Shown here one piece after another: positions 1-11,758 of a stretch of DNA of 64,000 nt (positions are counted from its first letter, which is position 1; each line of letters begins with the position of its first letter). Under the pieces are notes generated by a model. It was not told where the DNA came from. It worked only from the letters and a program-made list of their open reading frames with translations, and did not search any database. This DNA comes from Chenopodium formosanum (taxonomy: Eukaryota > Streptophyta > Magnoliopsida > Caryophyllales > Amaranthaceae): contig CM044857.1 of NCBI GenBank assembly GCA_024500155.1, forward strand, positions 50,827,138-50,891,137, written 5' to 3'. A program made the position numbers and the translations under genes.

Positions 1-2020
1 AATAATTATTCAAACAAACAAACATACCAATTTAATTCTTGAATAATTAGTGACCACATAATATTTAACGTTGAACCCTTTTTAAATCTACCTCGGTGTC
101 AAGGACACCTTAAACGCTTAATGCGCCAAAAATCCTATCCCTCGGTGTTAAAAACACCTTAAGTGCACTAAGGCACCAACATACAATTTATTCCTCGTGT
201 ACATAGACACTTACATAGCTCCTTTCTCATGCTTAAAGCATCAATAAAAATTATATGAACCATAATAAAATTCCTTCTCAATATTTCAAACCAAATTAAA
301 CATTTAGTTTAATTAAACATGCCTTCGATCATGCCATTAATAAAAGTGTGGTTCATATACAACATGCCAAAATAATTAGTTCAAATCATTAATCCATCAC
401 AAATAAATCATGCTTCATAGTTCAAACACCAATATCAACCAAATCACAATTTCCAATCATAATCTAGCATGATTCTACTTAGGATTAAATATTTAAACCT
501 AGCATGTTACTACATCATCAAAAATATGCTAAGTACGCGAATCCATTTATCTTATTTTAAAAACCGGATTATTTACATATTTCGGATATTGTAATTAAAG
601 CAAAATAATATTTTATTAATTATTTATGATGGCCGAAAATTCCCAATAATTAGCTAGGGATTTCGGATTTTCCATGTATGGAAAATCTGATTTTTCTTGG
701 TTATTTATTGTGAATAATTGGTATTTAATTAATTAATTATTTATTTATTTATACAATTATTTTATTCCTTAAAAATCGAGCAAAATATTCCTAAATATAT
801 CTAGAGGAATCCGAAAATTTGAGCTATGGTAAGCTCAATATTTTCGGTCCTTTTGAATTATTTTGGGGGAATTTATTTGGTAAAATTGTATTTTTAATTA
901 TCTCCCAAAATCTCTTATTTTCCTTAATTCTATTTCTCCATATTTTTAATATCTAATCATCATATTTTCTTGCCATTCATTCTTCTTAATTATTCCCCAA
1001 GTAATTCTAATTTCCTTATTATTTTTCATGACATACATACCTTCCATATTCAAGTATACACAATCACCTTAATATCAAAATTTTCCTTAATTCTTTTGCT
1101 CACTTCTCCAAGTAATCCCTTAAATCCCACTTGCCATAATTCTTCCCACATTCTCTTGCTATAATTCTTGCATGAGCTAGCCTATAAATACCCCTCCATA
1201 CCTCTCACATTCTTCACACCAATTCTCTTCTTTTCTTCTCCTCTTTTTACACAAATCATCCCGTTTATCTTTGAAGCCAATTTTCGGGCACTTTTGATTA
1301 GTTTTTGGGGTATTGACGTTTCACAGAAGATCCTCGAGGTTAGGCTCAAGATTCACCCAATTCGGAGTTATATTGAAGGAGTTACAGCTTCTGCAAGTTC
1401 TGCCTATTCTTTCCAACGCAAATCCAATTCTTCTCTTTTCCTTCCTTATCTTTTCTTCTTCTCTTTTCTTATTCAATTATTATTATTATTATTATGGGGG
1501 ATTGATAAAAATTATTATGAGTAGTTTTAATTATATAAAATCAGATTTTTAATGATGTTTAAGAAAATTAATTTAAAAGGTTCATGTACATATAGTTGAG
1601 AGGTTTTTAATTTAATTATTGTGATTATTTGTTAACCTTTTATTGGTTCTATTTATTTGTAGGGTGTGTTCGATCAAGAATCTTGAAGTCCCTTTAGTGT
1701 GTTTTTGCTAAGCAAGGATCAAGGTACGTTAGGTGGCTAGATACCTTGAAAGTGATTGGTTTGAATAAGCATGTTTGAATAATTTTATGATGATTGAATT
1801 AAATTGAATTGAATTATGATTTATGAAATAAAAGTATGTTTGAATAATTGGTTTTAATAATTAAATTTGAGTATTGATTTTATATCATGTCTTAAATAAT
1901 TAAAATTATTATTCATGTTTAAAAGGTTTGATTTTGGAAGTATGTGGATTTAAATAAAAAGGGAGTTTGAATTATTATTATTAAAAGTTGGAATTATTGG
2001 ATTTAAAGAGGATTTATTGA

Positions 2021-2060
<40 letters not shown>

Positions 2061-2765
2061 CTTTACAAGCACGTTGGTAATCCTATTATGCGGATTTGGT
2101 TTATTGATAAGGCCTTGGACTTTGTACGACCGGGTCTTTCCTCAAGAATAGCCTTGTAATATAAGGAGACTAGCTTGAGGGTTGTGCACACTTGGGTGAA
2201 GAATTGGATTTTAAAGGAATTGGATTTTAAAGAGGAATTGGTTTTATTAAATTGACTATTGATATTGATTATTGAAATTGGTATTGGAATTTTGAGTTGA
2301 AATTATTGGTTTAATTATTGGAGAGGATGGAATTGATTTCAAAAGCATGTCTGCTAATAAATTGAGTTTAATTATCTTGCACTTATCGTACTTAGCATAT
2401 TTTGCTAATCCGTATTTCTTATTTTGTTTTGGTTCGCCCTGTTTACTTTAATGGTAAGCAGTGTTGACTAATTTCAGGTGAAGTCATAAATGAGCATTTG
2501 GAGTCCCGGGAATGGTTCACCTAGATTAAGATATGTTGGTTCTTGTATTTATTTTTGAGTACTCATGACAATGGTTACTATTTATACTCTATTATTAAAT
2601 AAAGAAGAGTATTGAAGTTTTCCGCTGCAAAGTATTGGTTTTGTTTAGTAAGTTTGAGTAAGCCTTGCGTAATCACGCGGCGGTAATATGACAAAGTCTA
2701 TTTCTACGGTATGATTATACGTATTATACTAGTATTTCCGTAGAGGGAGATTTGGGGGTGTTACA
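1..2765 (+). mobile_element. LTR (3' end) of a Ty3/gypsy-type retrotransposon
   Basis: The stretch ends in GGGGTGTTACA at about 2755-2765, the common right terminus of plant Ty3/gypsy LTRs (TGTAACACCCC...GGGGTGTTACA). A promoter-like TATA box (TATAAATA, 1183-1190) is followed by a pyrimidine-rich leader, as in an LTR U3/R junction. An (ATT)n tract lies at about 2025-2056. The left end is outside the window, so it cannot be decided whether this is a solo LTR or the right LTR of a full element, and no target duplication can be read. Immediately after 2765 the reading frame of a non-LTR retrotransposon begins, so the LTR element appears to have inserted into that older element. The short open frames at 970-1552 have no coding character. 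Confidence 0.65.
1183..1190 (+). promoter_or_regulatory. TATA box of the LTR promoter
   Basis: TATAAATA is followed by a C/T-rich stretch at 1190-1260, consistent with a U3 promoter and transcription start. Placement inside the LTR supports the retroelement reading. Whether it is active is unknown. Confidence 0.45.
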
Positions 2766-4326
2766 CTTTCTGCCTAATATTGCTCGAACTTCACATGGTG
2801 TTAAGTTGCTTGGTGGTCCAGCTAGTTCTGATCCTAGTTTTGGAGGTGACCTTGTGATGCAGAGGGTGACCAAGACCATTGCTCTAATGGATAGGGTTGC
2901 TAAGCTCGATGATCCTTAGTGTGAGTTGTTGTTGCTTAGGGCATGTACCGAAGTTTCTAAACTCTACTTTGCTTTGTGTACTTGTCCTCCTAGTACTTTT
3001 GAGGTGGCTTAGCGCACTTTTGACGAGGCTATTCGATCTTCCTTAGAGCGTATTGTTACTGCTTCGGGGCCTGGGAACTTAATGAGTCGATCTGCCTACA
3101 TGTCTTGCTTTTACGGCGTGTCTTCTTCGAAAATATAGCCATATGCTTTTGGCGCCAAAAAGAATCCTTTTTTAGCAATCTTTTTGTTCTCTTTAATGAT
3201 GAAATAAGCTACCGACCCGGAAGGAATGTTGGGTAAAAGGGTGATTTGGCAATTGGCAGTGGCGGCTTGCCACCTTACTATTTGCGTTTGGCGGACTTAG
3301 TGTTTATTCCGCAGGAGATGTTCGTCATTATGCCTTTCTTGCCTCTCGGTTTCAGTCTGCTGGGTTGCAGACAAAGCTTTTATGGCATGCTGACTTTGTT
3401 GGCCTTGGTCGAGCCTTCGCAGATGCGCGGCTTCTGTATAATGGAGTGGTTGAGTATGACATTTTGAGTAATCCTAGTGGGGTCGCTGCCCCTATACTCA
3501 TGAAGAAATTGGCAGATATATATTTCACAAAGGTTACCGCATCTGTAGAATCCACCTTCTCTTTATCTCCTCGTCAATCAGCATTGTGGAAATCGCAGCA
3601 AGGAGTTCACACCTCTGCTTGGATTCGGGTTGTCCCTATTTCTGGGTTGGGTCAGACGATGAAGGCGAAGACATACCGATGTGTGCTGTGCTACCGGATA
3701 GGTGTTCCATTGTTCTCTGTCTTGACGCCATGCTCTGCTTGTTCTCGGGTTTTTACTGGGGATATTTTCGGCGACCACGCGGTGTCGTGTGCTGGTATTG
3801 TGGGTATTAAACATCGGCATAATGTTGTTCGGGATACCCTTGTTGATATTTGCTACAGATCTGGGATTTTAGCAAGAAAGGAGGTTGACATAGGATTGTT
3901 TGGAGGGGATGACGGAGCCCTCAGACCTGCCGATGTGTTACTTTATTCATGGGATCGTAGTCGTGATGTATGTGTCGACTTCACAGGGTCTTCTCCTTTG
4001 ACACAGACAGGGCTAGCTGACTTTGTTCCTGGACGGGTTGTGGCTGATGCGGCTCATCGAAAGCGAGTTAAGTACGAAGCTCTTTGTCGGGCGAATGGAT
4101 ATGGTTTCATTCCCTTCTCTTTTTCTTCTCTTGGGGAATTAGAGAAGGAGGCTGTTGCGTTGCTGAAGCGGGTTCAGAGGTTCTCGACGACGCAAGACAT
4201 TGGGGCTCATGTGGCAGCTCATATCTTCACTATAATAGGCTTTGCTATATCTAGAGGAGTGGGAACCCAGATTGTATCTCAACTTCCCACTAATTTATTG
4301 TAGGTTGTATGACTTTTGTTTTTGAG

Positions 4327-4370
<44 letters not shown>
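2766..4370 (+). mobile_element. Decayed non-LTR retrotransposon, RLE-type C-terminus (copy 1)
   Basis: The + strand encodes the C-terminal part of a LINE-type polyprotein, recognised by comparison with the second copy at 23,348-24,507 and by its domains. After the reverse-transcriptase end (FGGLSVYSAGDVRHYAF, about 3275-3330) come a Cys/His cluster (CSAC...DHAVSC) and a stretch resembling a PD-(D/E)XK restriction-like endonuclease: RHNVVRDT, RPADVLL, DVCVDFT, then a basic KRVKYEA segment. The frame is open from 3365 to 4303 (312 aa). Upstream it is broken by stops near 2917 and 3010 and by about 150 bp of unrelated sequence near 3073-3225. The 3' end carries an (AAT)n tail at about 4330-4370. 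The left part is cut off by the LTR ending at 2765. Dead as an element. Confidence 0.75.

Positions 4371-4371
<1 letters not shown>
4330..4371 (+). repeat. (AAT)n tail of retrotransposon copy 1
   Basis: About 14 AAT units directly follow the end of the retrotransposon. The same type of tail ends copy 2, so the microsatellite is either the element's own 3' tail or its target site. Confidence 0.8.
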
Positions 4372-5957
4372 GTAGTGTAAGTGGAGTTAGCAGGCGAAAG
4401 CAATAATAAAATATTTATACAAGTGAGGTTTGTGGGAAAGAAAAATAATACTAGGAAGATAGTAATTGATCTTTATTTAATTAAAAAAAATATATTATAA
4501 TTAATATGAAATGAATTTAAGAAAAAAAGTGCTCCATATTTAATTTTACAAAACAAAGGAAGTCCTCCGTAAGACTCAAGAATTGGTGACAAGCCTACAT
4601 GTGTTCCACACTTCCACAATACAACCATAGAAGACATCTAAAGTCCTTTTTTGAAACTTTGTTCGTCAAGTACAATGGATATATGCATATGAAATTTCTT
4701 TCACCAATCACCAAAATATGACGTTGTACGTTTGATCACAAAAATTTATTTGGCCTTTCTGTCGACATTATTTTGAATATTCAATTTTCACATTCACTTC
4801 AACTCTTTAGATCTCACTCTCTGGAAAATGAAATTAAAACAAGAAAAGATTGAGTGTACAATGTACATGAATCATGAATGAATCAACTATCAAGTAGTGT
4901 GAACACTTATAATATGCGGCTGTAAACTTTCACAAAATATGTCGAAATTTTATTTAGAGCTTTTTTTGAAAGGTGATTTGCATGCACATTATTTATCAAT
5001 AATTAAATTTTTGCAATTTTTTTTATTTCATAAAATTTGGAATAGTTTGGCATTTGCATTCTTTCGTACAATTTAATTTGCATTAGCTTTTATAAATGGT
5101 AAATCATGTGATTACTTGGTTAGTGTTACATGAGTAACAATGTGAAGGTCATATGAGTTACTTAATTGGTAATATAGGAGTTATTTTATAAACATTGTAG
5201 GGGTTACTTTCTTATTTAAGGATAGTAAGCAAATAATTGCTCTTCCAGTATAATATGGGTTACTCCCTTTCTTTACAAGCTGCTACACGATGTAATAAGC
5301 CGCATGAAAAAACACGCTGAGTTTTTTTAATGACTTTTATATTTTAGAAAGTCAACTTTTTACTTAAAAAATTTGCTAATTTATTATATTAATGATTGAA
5401 ATTATATACTGATATGACAAGTGTGAAATTAAAGGTTGTATATATTTAAAATAATAGAGAAAATACAACAAATGTATTATAAATGATTAAATGTATTTAT
5501 ACAACCAACTAGTCAACTAGATTAGTCACTCAAGATTAGATCATTAATTAAGTAGACTTTACAAAGAAGTGATCGTCGGGTAATTAATATTTTGTATTTG
5601 TTTATAGAGACTTTATATAATTGCGAGAAAAATACAATTTTATCTCCTTGATAAACAAACAAATGACAAAAATGTAAATAAATCAATAACTTATAATCAT
5701 ATAAGAATCCCACGGTTTTTGAACTATTTACCAAAATGTCATGTTGACTAGACAATATGGCAAAAATGTAAATAAATCAACAACATTTTGTCATATATAA
5801 GTCCCACTATGACTACGCAAACTTGTTTATTTATTTACAAATATTATTTATCAAAGAGATAAAATGGGACTTCCTCCATAATTACGTGGTACAATTATAT
5901 TACTTCTAAATGTTGTACTTAATTTTGTTTAGGGTGTAATTAATGCTTTAACACTTT

Positions 5958-6002
<45 letters not shown>

Positions 6003-6019
6003 TAGGAAGAAAACGTAGA
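4372..6019. other. AT-rich intergenic sequence upstream of the WRKY gene
   Basis: No gene is seen. A near-direct repeat of about 50 bp (…CAAAAATGTAAATAAATCAA…) occurs near 5664 and 5761. A pure T run of about 42 bases lies at 5960-6001. It probably holds the distal promoter of the WRKY gene. Confidence 0.5.
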
Positions 6020-6045
6020 TTGACCTAGTATTTTCATGCTTGACT
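6020..6045 (+). promoter_or_regulatory. Two W-box cores upstream of the WRKY gene
   Basis: TTGACC (6020-6025) and TTGACT (6040-6045) match the W-box core TTGAC(C/T) bound by WRKY proteins. They lie about 200 bp upstream of the TATA box. Group IIa WRKY genes are known to self- and cross-regulate through such boxes; that use here is inferred. Confidence 0.5.
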
Positions 6046-6244
6046 TTCAAACAAATGTTGAACACGTATTGGACGCATATTTTATGTCTTCTAAACTCGT
6101 TGCCGCTCCACCCTAGAATTGTAGTACTATTAACTGCCTATTTTCTCTTTTTCTTTAATACTTACAGAAATTTATGCACTATTTCCTGGGGGTTTACAGT
6201 TTACCGGTCAAATTTTTTTATGTTCTTCTCTAGAACTCTTCTAC

Positions 6245-6252
6245 TATATAAA
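6245..6252 (+). promoter_or_regulatory. TATA box of the WRKY gene
   Basis: TATATAAA lies 129 bp before the ATG at 6381, giving a predicted transcription start near 6280 and a 5' leader of about 100 nt. Confidence 0.6.
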
Positions 6253-6380
6253 CACTCACAAAGTGGCTTAAAGCATTCACATTATAATTATCCAATACTT
6301 ATATAATAACTCAACATTATTATATATTTCAATTTAACCACCTCTTTCAAAAATCCTTTAAGCTGGATTACTTCACCTAT

Positions 6381-8099
6381 ATGGAGTCATCATCTAATTG
6401 GGTTCTTGACACTTCCCTTGGTTTTAATCTTAACCTTAATCTTTGTAACACCCCTGAAATTGATGACAAGATACACGAGGATGAGGTTGGTCATTTATCG
6501 TATCTAACTATCGTGTTTTTGTTACTTTGAGACCATTAGTTTCAGATTTAAACTTATTTTTTCTAAACTTATAGTCGTTACAATGATAACAGACTAGTCC
6601 TAATATTTGTTTTTATTCATGCTGCTATCTAATGTTGTTATGTGTAATTTATCAATTTAAAAACAGAGAAAAAGTGGGAATTTAGAAGAGGAGCTGAACA
6701 GGATGAACAATGAGAACAAAAAGCTCACAAAACTGTTGGCATCCATGTGTGAGAATTACAGTGCGTTGCAAAACCAGCTGATGGGTTTGATTAGTCCGAG
6801 TTCGAAAGGCGAAAATGAACAAGATCAGAATCCAAGGAAGAGGAAGTTTTTTGAAGCAATGGATTGTGGAATACAGGGGAACACTGAGCAGAGTTGTATT
6901 ACCTATGATGATTCATTAAAAAGAGCAAGGCTTCTTAGCAGCAAGCCTAAGATCACTAATAAAATGTTGATTCGGACCGATGTATCGGATACAAGCTTGG
7001 TATGTCCATAAAATTCATCACTACGGAGTATTAATTCATAATTTCTTAGCTTGATCACAAGACATACAATATGCACCTCTGTTTCAATAAAATCCTTTTC
7101 AGTTTTTATTACAAAAGGACTAGTACGAGTAGCTAAACATCAAGACAAATCTAATAAAATTCTACGTGATAATGTTTTTTGCTACTCTAGTCGTTAAATG
7201 ACAAGTTCCAACAAATAACAACTTAAGTAAACGGAGGGAATATGTAGTTTTCACTGCTATTGATGATTATGATTATGAGATTTTAATTACTAATTTTCTG
7301 TTGATTTGTGTTGTTAATTAGATAGTGAAAGATGGATATCAATGGAGGAAATACGGGCAGAAAGTAACAAGAGATAATCCATCTCCTAGAGCTTACTATA
7401 AATGTGCTCATGCTCCTGAATGTCCAGTAAAAAAGAAGGTATGTTGTCACCATTTTTGAAAGATTTATAGATTTTATGGCAATAATGGAGTAAATTACAC
7501 TTGTGAAAATGAAGATTAAACTAGTGTACTGTACAACATTCAAGGTCATCTCTTCAAAATAACAAATAAGAGTATTTCTTGTCATATAATGAAAATTCTA
7601 CTTTTAGTTTCTTTAGAGTTTATTTAGAATCAGTCTTATTATAAACTTACCGGTATATCGAATAAAAAAAGACTTTAATGAACGTTTTTAATCAAAATGA
7701 TTGACTTTAAAAGAAGGTAAAACAATTGAAGATAGAACCCAAAACACGTTTAAAAACTCGAAACTATAAATTCATGTATACAGCCATACAGGACTCTTAT
7801 GAACTTTTGAACTATACCGATCTCAAGGAGTCAAGGCTATAAAGCACAAATTCTTGACTGTCTTAGCTAGCTTCTCAAAGTCAACAATGCCTTTGAGATT
7901 TTGTTGACTATGAGAATTGACAACCATCTCCCAAAGGACATAGGTAGATAGGCCTCGATAGTTTGATTAGCCATTCCTTTTTTATTAGATGATCAAAAGC
8001 TTATTCCGCTGCTCTTTTTGGAAAATTTGTGTTAAAATCCATAATAATGTCTACATTCTTAGAATTTGTTCTTTTTACCAACCATTAGGTGTTTGGTCT

Positions 8100-8152
<53 letters not shown>

Positions 8153-8893
8153 AGATTTGGTTTGATATATGATGTCATGGTCTAACTAAATTTTTATTGT
8201 AAATTTGCACTACTTGTACCTATAAGAAACAACATTTTTTTTTTGTAAAAAAAAAAAAAAGAAAAAAGATATATATGCAGTCTTAATAAGAAGCTAAAAA
8301 TAGAAAGAATTGACAATAAATAAACAATATTTACACCCATTTACTCGTGGATTGTCGATAAATTTCCAACTTAATACTAAAAATGAAGTGTATTAAATGC
8401 TTATATGCAACCCTTAGGGCTGCATATAGCATTACCCAAAAAAAACCAACATTTTAAAATGGAATCTTAATAAATATGGAGTATATTTTTTCCAAATAAC
8501 TAACTTATTTATATTGTACAGAGCATTTATTAAATATACGATTAAAATTATTTAGTAACTAGGGTGGCTAACTCGTACGAAGTGCGCACCATAGCTAACC
8601 ATATTCATCTTTCAGTTTGACCTTATGTCACACATTTAGTTGTTGGCATCATTAATATGCGAAAAAAATGTAAACATATATTTTTGAAGGTATAAATGTC
8701 CCCACACTATTATTAAACTTCAATAATAATAATAAAAAAAAAATTAACATTAATGAGGATAAACATTTTATATTATAGGGTATAATTGTCCAAACAAATC
8801 ATGAGAGTTATCTCAAAAAGGATTAAGAGAGACGGTTTCTCCTTGCTTGCATGATTTATTAAATTATTAATCAAGCTAAGCCAAACTCTATTA

Positions 8894-8931
<38 letters not shown>

Positions 8932-10328
8932 CTTGATTAGAGAAGTTTTCTCTAAGGGCCTATTATCTTCAGCTTATTTTCAGTTCAGTTCAGTTCCTAA
9001 TTTCCTTCTCTCATAAAATATTCAGTTCAATTCAGCTCCAATAAGTTCAGTTAATCAGAACATACCCTAAGTCTAACTCAAGCCAAACCCTTAACCTAAT
9101 CTTCATATGTATCTATCTATACCTAGTCTATCTATCAATACCTATAACCTAGTATTTAAAAACACAAACCATCATGCATTCATTGCCATGTGTCATCTTC
9201 TTCTTTTTTTTTTTTTTTTTTGGGTTGAATAAAGCCAAATGATACCTTATTTAACGTATCCTTTTAATCTTCTTTCTAACATATAATAAAAAAGAAAAAT
9301 AAAAATAGCCATAATTCAAATACATTAATGTTGTTTAGTTCATTCTCCTCCAACTTAATATAATATCTCTTAAAAATTTATTTAATTTCCACCTCTTTTT
9401 CTTCTACCAATAAATAATTAAAAACATTATATAAAATAAAAAATTACATTATATACCTATGAATAAGCCGTGCATTACACGGACCACAAGACTAGTTAAA
9501 GTTAAAAAAGTAAACAAGTGTCTATCCTTATTCCTTAGTGCTACATAAATGTGCCTGCGTCCTAGGCCTTCTAGCTAGCGACGTCTCTAACCCTCTAGCT
9601 TAGTTTGAATTCAAATATGAAAGTATTTATTACTTCAATAGGACCACTAGTCCACTACAATATAGCACCATGCCACACACTCAAACATAGTGTACGTACG
9701 TCTACGTATTATATATACTTCAATTTTAATAGAAGTGGTTACAACAATACAACATGAATGAGGTTGAGGTGATGGAATAGTGACATCAATCACACCTTGT
9801 ATCCCTAAGGTTTAGGGATCAAGCCTCATGGGATTCATTCGAGGGATTTTCTTAGTTTTATATTATATTATAAATAATGATATTGTTTTTGATTTTGTTT
9901 CAAAAAATATTGTTTTTGATTAAAACTTGTTTGCATGTAATTAAAAACAGGTGCAAAGAAGTGCAGATGATCCAACTATCTTAGTAGCAACTTATGAAGG
10001 CGAACACAATCATCCTCAACCAAATTCAAGGGATCATTTAGATCAACATGTTGTGTTAAGTTCAAGTCAATCTGTAAATGATAACGCCGTAATACGATGT
10101 CCTAGTAACCTCCCTACTCTAAACCTTGATTTGATCAACCATAATTATTCCAACAACACGGAGAAGACGAACGACATCGACTCGAAAGTCGACACGAAGG
10201 CGTTGCAGAGATTACTGGTAGAGCAAATGGCATCTTCATTAACTAAAGATCCTTCTTTTACTTCAGCATTAGCAGCTGCCATTTCTGGAAAAGTATCAGA
10301 AAATAACTATTGTGAACGATGGTTATAA
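6381..10328 (+). CDS. WRKY40-like: Group IIa WRKY transcription factor (WRKY40-like), 4 exons, 310 aa
   Basis: Exons: 6381-6485, 6667-6999, 7322-7438, 9951-10328; every junction is GT-AG and in phase 0. Residues 154-160 are WRKYGQK. The zinc finger is C174-X5-C180-X23-H204-N-H206. The last intron sits just before VQR inside the zinc finger, the V-type position diagnostic of groups IIa/IIb. Residues about 40-75 form a leucine-zipper-like coiled coil (NLEEELNRMNNENKKLTKLL), typical of IIa proteins, which homo- and heterodimerise. Residues 17-21 (LNLNL) fit an LxLxL EAR repression motif. A basic RKRK stretch in exon 2 may be a nuclear signal. The family binds W-boxes and modulates defence and ABA responses, often as repressors (WRKY18/40/60). 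Length is normal for IIa. The N-terminal start MESSSNWVLDTSL matches the family. Confidence 0.93.
8956..9067 (+). mobile_element. Tourist-like (PIF/Harbinger) MITE, 'TTCAG' family copy 1
   Basis: TAA target duplications flank both sides. Termini are GGGCCTATT and AACATACCC, imperfect inverted repeats. The interior is built of degenerate TTCAG pentamers around TCCTTCTCTCATAAAATATTC, shared with copies at 25,234, 48,012 and 51,875. Confidence 0.7.
9468..9495 (+). mobile_element. Helitron 3' terminus
   Basis: The hairpin CCGTG-CATTA-CACGG (9468-9482) is followed after 9 nt by CTAG, with T next in the host. This is the Helitron 3' signature (GC hairpin about 10 nt before CTRR, insertion before T). 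The 5' TC end was not identified, so the element's length is unknown. Confidence 0.7.
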
Positions 10329-11253
10329 ATTATAAGCTACGTAGTATATTACTATAATTAGAATATTATAACTTTTGTGTATAATTTTAAAACAGTATGT
10401 GTAGTACTGTGTACGGTATCTCATTATTACTTTATTGCGCTTTAAGATTATGAGAAGGTTAATAAAATGAAAAGGATGAGAAGGAAAAAAATGTACAAAA
10501 GTTATATTTTTACACAAAAAATAATTTTTTAGACTCAATTTAAAATAAAAGTATTTAACATTATTATGTACTCCGTACATACAAAATATTAAAAGTAAAA
10601 TTCATCTGCCTAAAATATAACACATGAAAATTATAATACATAAATATTTAATGTGTCGACTCGGGGCACCGCCCGGGTTAAATACTAGTAGTTAATTTTT
10701 AAATAGATGAACAAAAAGAATAACTCAGAGAGTATTTGTGTTATGTAAGAATATATATTGAATTAACTATGAAAATTGGACAGTTATTCCATCAATATAA
10801 AAAGGAATAGAAAAAATTAAAGGATATAATTGTAGTTGCTTGTCAATTTAAAGCTAGTTAGTTCGTTCTCAAAGATCACAAATTCACAATAATCAAATGA
10901 TTAAGTTAATGTGTTGGTGGGGAAGAAATAAATGAGAGTAACATTCACGGAGCTCATTTGATCGACACTGCTCGTATTGTACTAGGGTTTCTAAGATCTT
11001 TGCATTTCTTATCCATCTGTCCTTATAATAATTGAGACATCGTTGAATATGGTATGTATTTCATTTAAAGTTGGTGATTGTAGCTTTCTCAAAAATTTCA
11101 CGGTTTTTCTTTCTAGGAGTGGATAACCCTTGAAATGGAGTAACGAACACCGCTCTGTCCAATCCAAGTACATCTTTGACATAATTTAAAAGATCGACAA
11201 GAAGTTATGGATATTAATTAATGAATGGAAATTTAGAAAATACTTGTACAATT
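10329..11253. other. Intergenic, 3' side of the WRKY gene
   Basis: It holds the likely WRKY 3' UTR (AATAAA-like signal near 10,460) and a Helitron end (10,662-10,688). No gene is seen in the rest. Confidence 0.5.
10662..10688 (+). mobile_element. Helitron 3' terminus
   Basis: A GC-rich foldback (GGGGC-ACC-GCCC, about 10,663-10,675) in AT-rich surroundings is followed by TTAAATA and CTAG|T. The structure matches the ends at 9468 and 20,676. The stem is imperfect. Confidence 0.55.
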
Positions 11254-11255
11254 TA

Positions 11256-11568
11256 CTCCCTCCGTCCCCTTTTGATAGTCTCTTATGGACATTTTTCACG
11301 AGAATTAATAAACACAAATAAGAATAATAAAAGTATATTGAAAAAGTAAATTGACATTGGGTATGCAAAAAAGTAGAGAGAGAAAGTAATAAAAGTAAAT
11401 GGGAAAACAAAATTTACATGGAAAAGTTACATTTGCACAACTATTGTTGCAAATTGGAGGAAATTTTGGTAAAAATTAATATTTATGGTTGTTGGAAAAA
11501 GCAAATGGGGTGAACATTTTGAGACTAAAATTTGCCCATAGGGGACTATTATTTGGGAATAGAGGAAG
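11256..11568 (+). mobile_element. Stowaway-type MITE (CTCCCTCCGTCCC family)
   Basis: It begins CTCCCTCCGTCCCC and ends GGGAATAGAGGAAG, an imperfect inverted repeat, with TA at both flanks (11,254-11,255 and 11,569-11,570). Length 313 bp. The interior is similar to the next MITE at 11,694-13,472 (shared GGGACTAAAATT-like and TTGTTG(C/T)AAATT segments). Confidence 0.75.
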
Positions 11569-11758
11569 TAGCAAATTGTATTGGTTGTTCTTAATGCAGT
11601 TAACACATCATGTACATTACAATTAATTCCAGACAAATTAATGTACAATTACATTTCCAACATCATTGAAATGAACATTAGCTGATAGTTGTACTCCCTC
11701 CATCCCCAAAATTTCGACCCTTTTGAGTTGATTTCGCGGTAATTAAGAAACTTAAATA

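Larger units (their letters stand above)
7439..9950 (+). other. Third intron of the WRKY gene (2.5 kb, TE-rich)
   Basis: It is unusually long beside the other two introns (181 and 322 bp). It contains poly-T at about 8101-8146, poly-A at about 8895-8926, a Tourist-like MITE (8956-9067) and a Helitron 3' end (9468-9495). No other coding sequence is seen. Confidence 0.8.

Noticed and set aside
970..1552. Three short open frames near the left end
   Set aside because: Lie in AT/CT-rich LTR sequence with no protein character.
3578..3820. Minus-strand and alternative-frame ORFs
   Set aside because: Shadows of the retrotransposon reading frame 3365-4303.
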